From Nymphalis io (lineage: Eukaryota > Arthropoda > Insecta > Lepidoptera > Nymphalidae), in the NCBI RefSeq assembly GCF_905147045.1, contig NC_065889.1, forward strand, positions 3,043,001 to 3,107,000: a DNA stretch of 64,000 nt, read 5' to 3'. Position numbers and translations under genes: made by a program. The notes beneath the pieces are model-generated. The model was given only the letters and a program-made list of their open reading frames with translations, was not told the DNA's origin and searched no databases. How positions within the stretch are numbered: the first letter of the stretch is position 1; each line of letters opens with the position of its first letter. Below are positions 61,381 to 64,000 of the stretch, one piece after another.

Positions 61381-63182
61381 CGTGGTTTAGGTTCTGACCA
61401 ATTAATCGTTAGTGCTCGTCTCTTGTGGCCAAACAAAGACGCACGATTCAAGGCTACATTCGTATAATGGCATTTCATACACACCCATCTCTAACCGTGA
61501 AGGCTTAGGCTACAATTATTGTACTATACTCTTTGTTCTTACAATTTTACTTAAATGACCTGCTCACGATACTTTCTCTTGAGATATGACGTAGAGATAA
61601 TATAATGTTTGGACAATTCAAAGTGGTTTTTTTATTCCCATTATAAAAGGTTTTCATTATATCCTGGGATGTAATTAAATTGAAAAGTTAAAATAAAGTA
61701 TATAGTTGTTTTCGCATACAATGTAAACAAAGAATAATTTTGAATTTAAAGATTATCCCACTTAATAAATATATATTAAAAATATATTGTATTGTACTGG
61801 ATTAAATATTATATGCATATACATAATATGTAGTAATTAATTTAAGCAAAGTACAGCATACAATGATAAATACAGTAAGTGCTTACAATTGGCAAGATGT
61901 AATATTAATTTTGTTGGTTAGCGGTCGCCCGCGACGCTATTGTCACGGCCGGTGATAATTTGCCGCGTTTTATTTGCTGATATATTTTACATATTATATA
62001 TTTAGAGAAAATGTTCTAATTGTTGTACGCGCGCGATTTTTAACTGAGAATTTTATTGTTTCGTTTGATAATGCATTAGTCTCCGCTCGCGGCTGCGCTT
62101 GCTCATGTTTGGGGAGTAGGTGTTAGGTTAGAATTTTATGATGATCGGTTGAGTAGTTAAAACATGAATACATAACAAACAAATAAATATATTTTATAAA
62201 ACTATAGTATTTGTTGTTAAAATTAGAAGGAATGTATATATATATATATATATATAACGAAGGAGTTATTTATTACAGATGTCATCCAATATATTCACTA
62301 AACAAAAGATGTGAGCTTCTTAAATTATTTATAATGCGTAAAGACGTTGTCGAACACAAGTTAATTTTCGCATGTGAACAATCGTGTGACGCATTTATAG
62401 AGGTAGCAATCTGTTCTATTACCTCTTGTACTTGTCACGGCCAAGGTGCGCGCAATGCCAGTTTTCTGCGAAGAAGTTAAGATGGATTTGTGATACGTTA
62501 GTTTTTAGTATTTCGTTGAAAAACATGACAACATCATATATACATCATAGATGTACATTTTAGAGTGAAACTATTTTTATGGGTAAATATGGCCTTGGCA
62601 AGTTTTATATTGTGACCGTATAATGCAATTATGTTTTTAATGAAAAACTAAACGCATTGTTTTACAAGTAAGATTACACTTAAAGTTGTTACATTTATTT
62701 TTCTCTTATTGCCAGTTCTTGTTTCTGCTATTACATGTTACTGGCCAATAAGATTATGTATGAACTTGTATATATATACATAACATAGACGTAACTCCGA
62801 GTCTAGTCAGAAAAACAAAACTTTGTGTAACTGATTCATATGCATATTATATTTTTCTCCTAATTGACTTTCATTGTTTCGTTTTATGATTTTTATTTTA
62901 ATTAACGTTCATCTTTATGCATATAAACTTCTCATAAACGTACAACTCTTATAGATGTACGACGATCGATAAGATAATAACTAGGTATGTTAACCTTTAC
63001 TTGAATATTCTTTGTCATAAAAATAATAAAATAAAATAAAAAATATATTATAATCTTAACAACCGTTGTTCCATGTCTTCACGGTATATAACCAATTTTA
63101 AGTATATTATAATGCACTTATGTGCAAATTAAAGCTATCAAGTATTTAACGGATCTAAGAAATAACATAATATAATAATAAT
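61381..63182. other. AT-rich stretch with small repeats
   Basis: It contains a (TA)n at about 62234-62256 and, at 62130-62200, 'atgatgatcggttgagtagt' plus 'aacatgaatacataacaaac', likely an old RTE-like tail. An 89-codon frame over the TA repeat at 62211 is not credible. Confidence 0.45.
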
Positions 63183-63440
63183 GTCCTGGGACATTTTTCA
63201 CACACGGCCATCTGATCCCAAATTAAGCTTGTACAGAGCTTGTACTATGGAAACCAGACAACTGATATACTACATATACTATTTTTCTTTTGTAAATACA
63301 TACTTTTGTAGATAATTACACCCAGACTTAGGACAAACAGACATATTCATGCACACAAATATCTGTCCTGGGTGGGAATCGAACCCACAACCTTCGGCGT
63401 GAAAGCTAAGCATCCACCAACCACGGCGACCGGCTCGTCA
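63183..63440 (-). repeat. tRNA-derived SINE (family D)
   Basis: Read on the minus strand it begins 'gagccggtcgccgtggttgg' (box A-like), then 'gggttcgattcccaccc' (box B) and a ~170-bp body ending 'aatgtcccaggac'. The tRNA-like head cannot be folded into a proper mature tRNA, so it is a SINE rather than a gene. Confidence 0.7.
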
Positions 63441-63975
63441 TAACATATTTGATGTATAATAGAAGATACGACGTGTTAAGAAAAACAATGTATATCTATG
63501 ATAAAGTAATAAACGACTTCTTTAAATTATTATATTAATGATAATAGAAATAGCCTTATTTGTAAATATTGTAAAAAGTACCAGGCATTAATTGCATTTC
63601 TAATGGACTATCAACAATGTTGACCTATCTTCCAATAAGTAAAGTGAATTGTGTTTGAACATTATGCGGGACATTGTGTTCATAAACTTGCCACTCTTGT
63701 TTACCCGATCCATAACGCCTAATGATAATGGTAGTAAATTCAGCATGATATCACAATCGACCTTTTATAAGCTTAGATAACACCTACGTATTTTCGGTAG
63801 TATTCGTGATTAGGAAAGAGGGCTTAAACGATGTCCCTTTAATACAGACTGTATTGTAAAGACAGATGTTATATTGATCTTTATTGATATTATATTAATA
63901 TTTCATGTTTATTTAATTATATATCGAATATATTTTAAATTAATACTGCATTTTGTTGGAAAAAAAGGCAAAAGC
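63441..63975. other. AT-rich non-coding stretch
   Basis: No recognisable gene or repeat. Confidence 0.45.
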
Positions 63976-64000
63976 AATAGCTTGTCAATGACCCACTGTT
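63976..64000 (-). repeat. Possible start of another Metulj-like SINE cut by the window edge
   Basis: 'aatagcttgtcaatgaccc' followed by 'actgtt' resembles the reversed SINE 3' end 'aacagcctgttaatgtccc'. Only 25 bases are visible. Confidence 0.4.

Noticed and set aside
62211..62480. 89-codon plus-strand frame
   Set aside because: Starts from a non-ATG codon and reads through a (TA)n microsatellite; no recognisable domain.
1..64000. CRISPR array or prokaryotic operon structure
   Set aside because: Repeats are dispersed retroposons, genes are intron-split, and no regularly spaced direct repeats were seen.

Overview
The window reads as nuclear DNA of a butterfly or moth. It is AT-rich, its genes are split by GT-AG introns, and it is littered with repeats typical of Lepidoptera: tRNA-headed SINEs (one resembling the Metulj family), R1-clade and CR1/jockey-like LINEs, and a mariner with cecropia-type ends. 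Family names for repeats are recalled, not searched. No prokaryotic feature, CRISPR array or functional tRNA gene was found.

The left third (1-21.2 kb) holds all the well-supported genes. An unrecognised small gene (minus, start at 4504) and an unrecognised 179-aa basic/coiled-coil gene (plus, 5752-6659) diverge from a 1.25-kb spacer that contains a perfect 20-bp-arm palindrome. Next comes Sin1 (TORC2 subunit, minus, 9143-12027), reconstructed as 514 aa in six exons. About 950 bp further on is Smyd4 (TPR-SET-MYND methyltransferase family, minus, 12977-21198), reconstructed as 684 aa in seven exons. Its 5.6-kb last intron contains, on the opposite strand, a complete four-exon Tctex-type dynein light chain gene (13373-16091, 151 aa). 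All exon phases close without a frameshift in Sin1, Smyd4, the Tctex gene and the 179-aa gene.

The middle (21-44 kb) is largely non-coding and repeat-laden. A nearly complete non-LTR retrotransposon sits at 35431-38710 (minus). Its endonuclease and reverse transcriptase motifs are intact, but its C-terminus is frameshifted by a 44-bp deletion that becomes visible when it is compared with a second, broken copy at 41.0-42.0 kb. Fragments of an R1-clade LINE occur at 24.1, 27.4, 35.1, 39.5 and 60.5 kb, two of them with clear target-site duplications.

The right third (44-64 kb) seems to hold the 5' end of one or two genes that run off the right edge: a first coding exon at 44720-44741, a phase-compatible second exon at 51969-52061, and a TATA promoter at 55537 with a separate ATG exon at 56930-57010. 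It also contains an internally deleted mariner (46271-46791) and a near-perfect 147-bp inverted duplication (59213-60199) tangled with SINE pieces. I saw no clearly novel biochemical system. The most unusual items are the nested gene, the inverted duplication and the recent SINE/LINE insertion scars.
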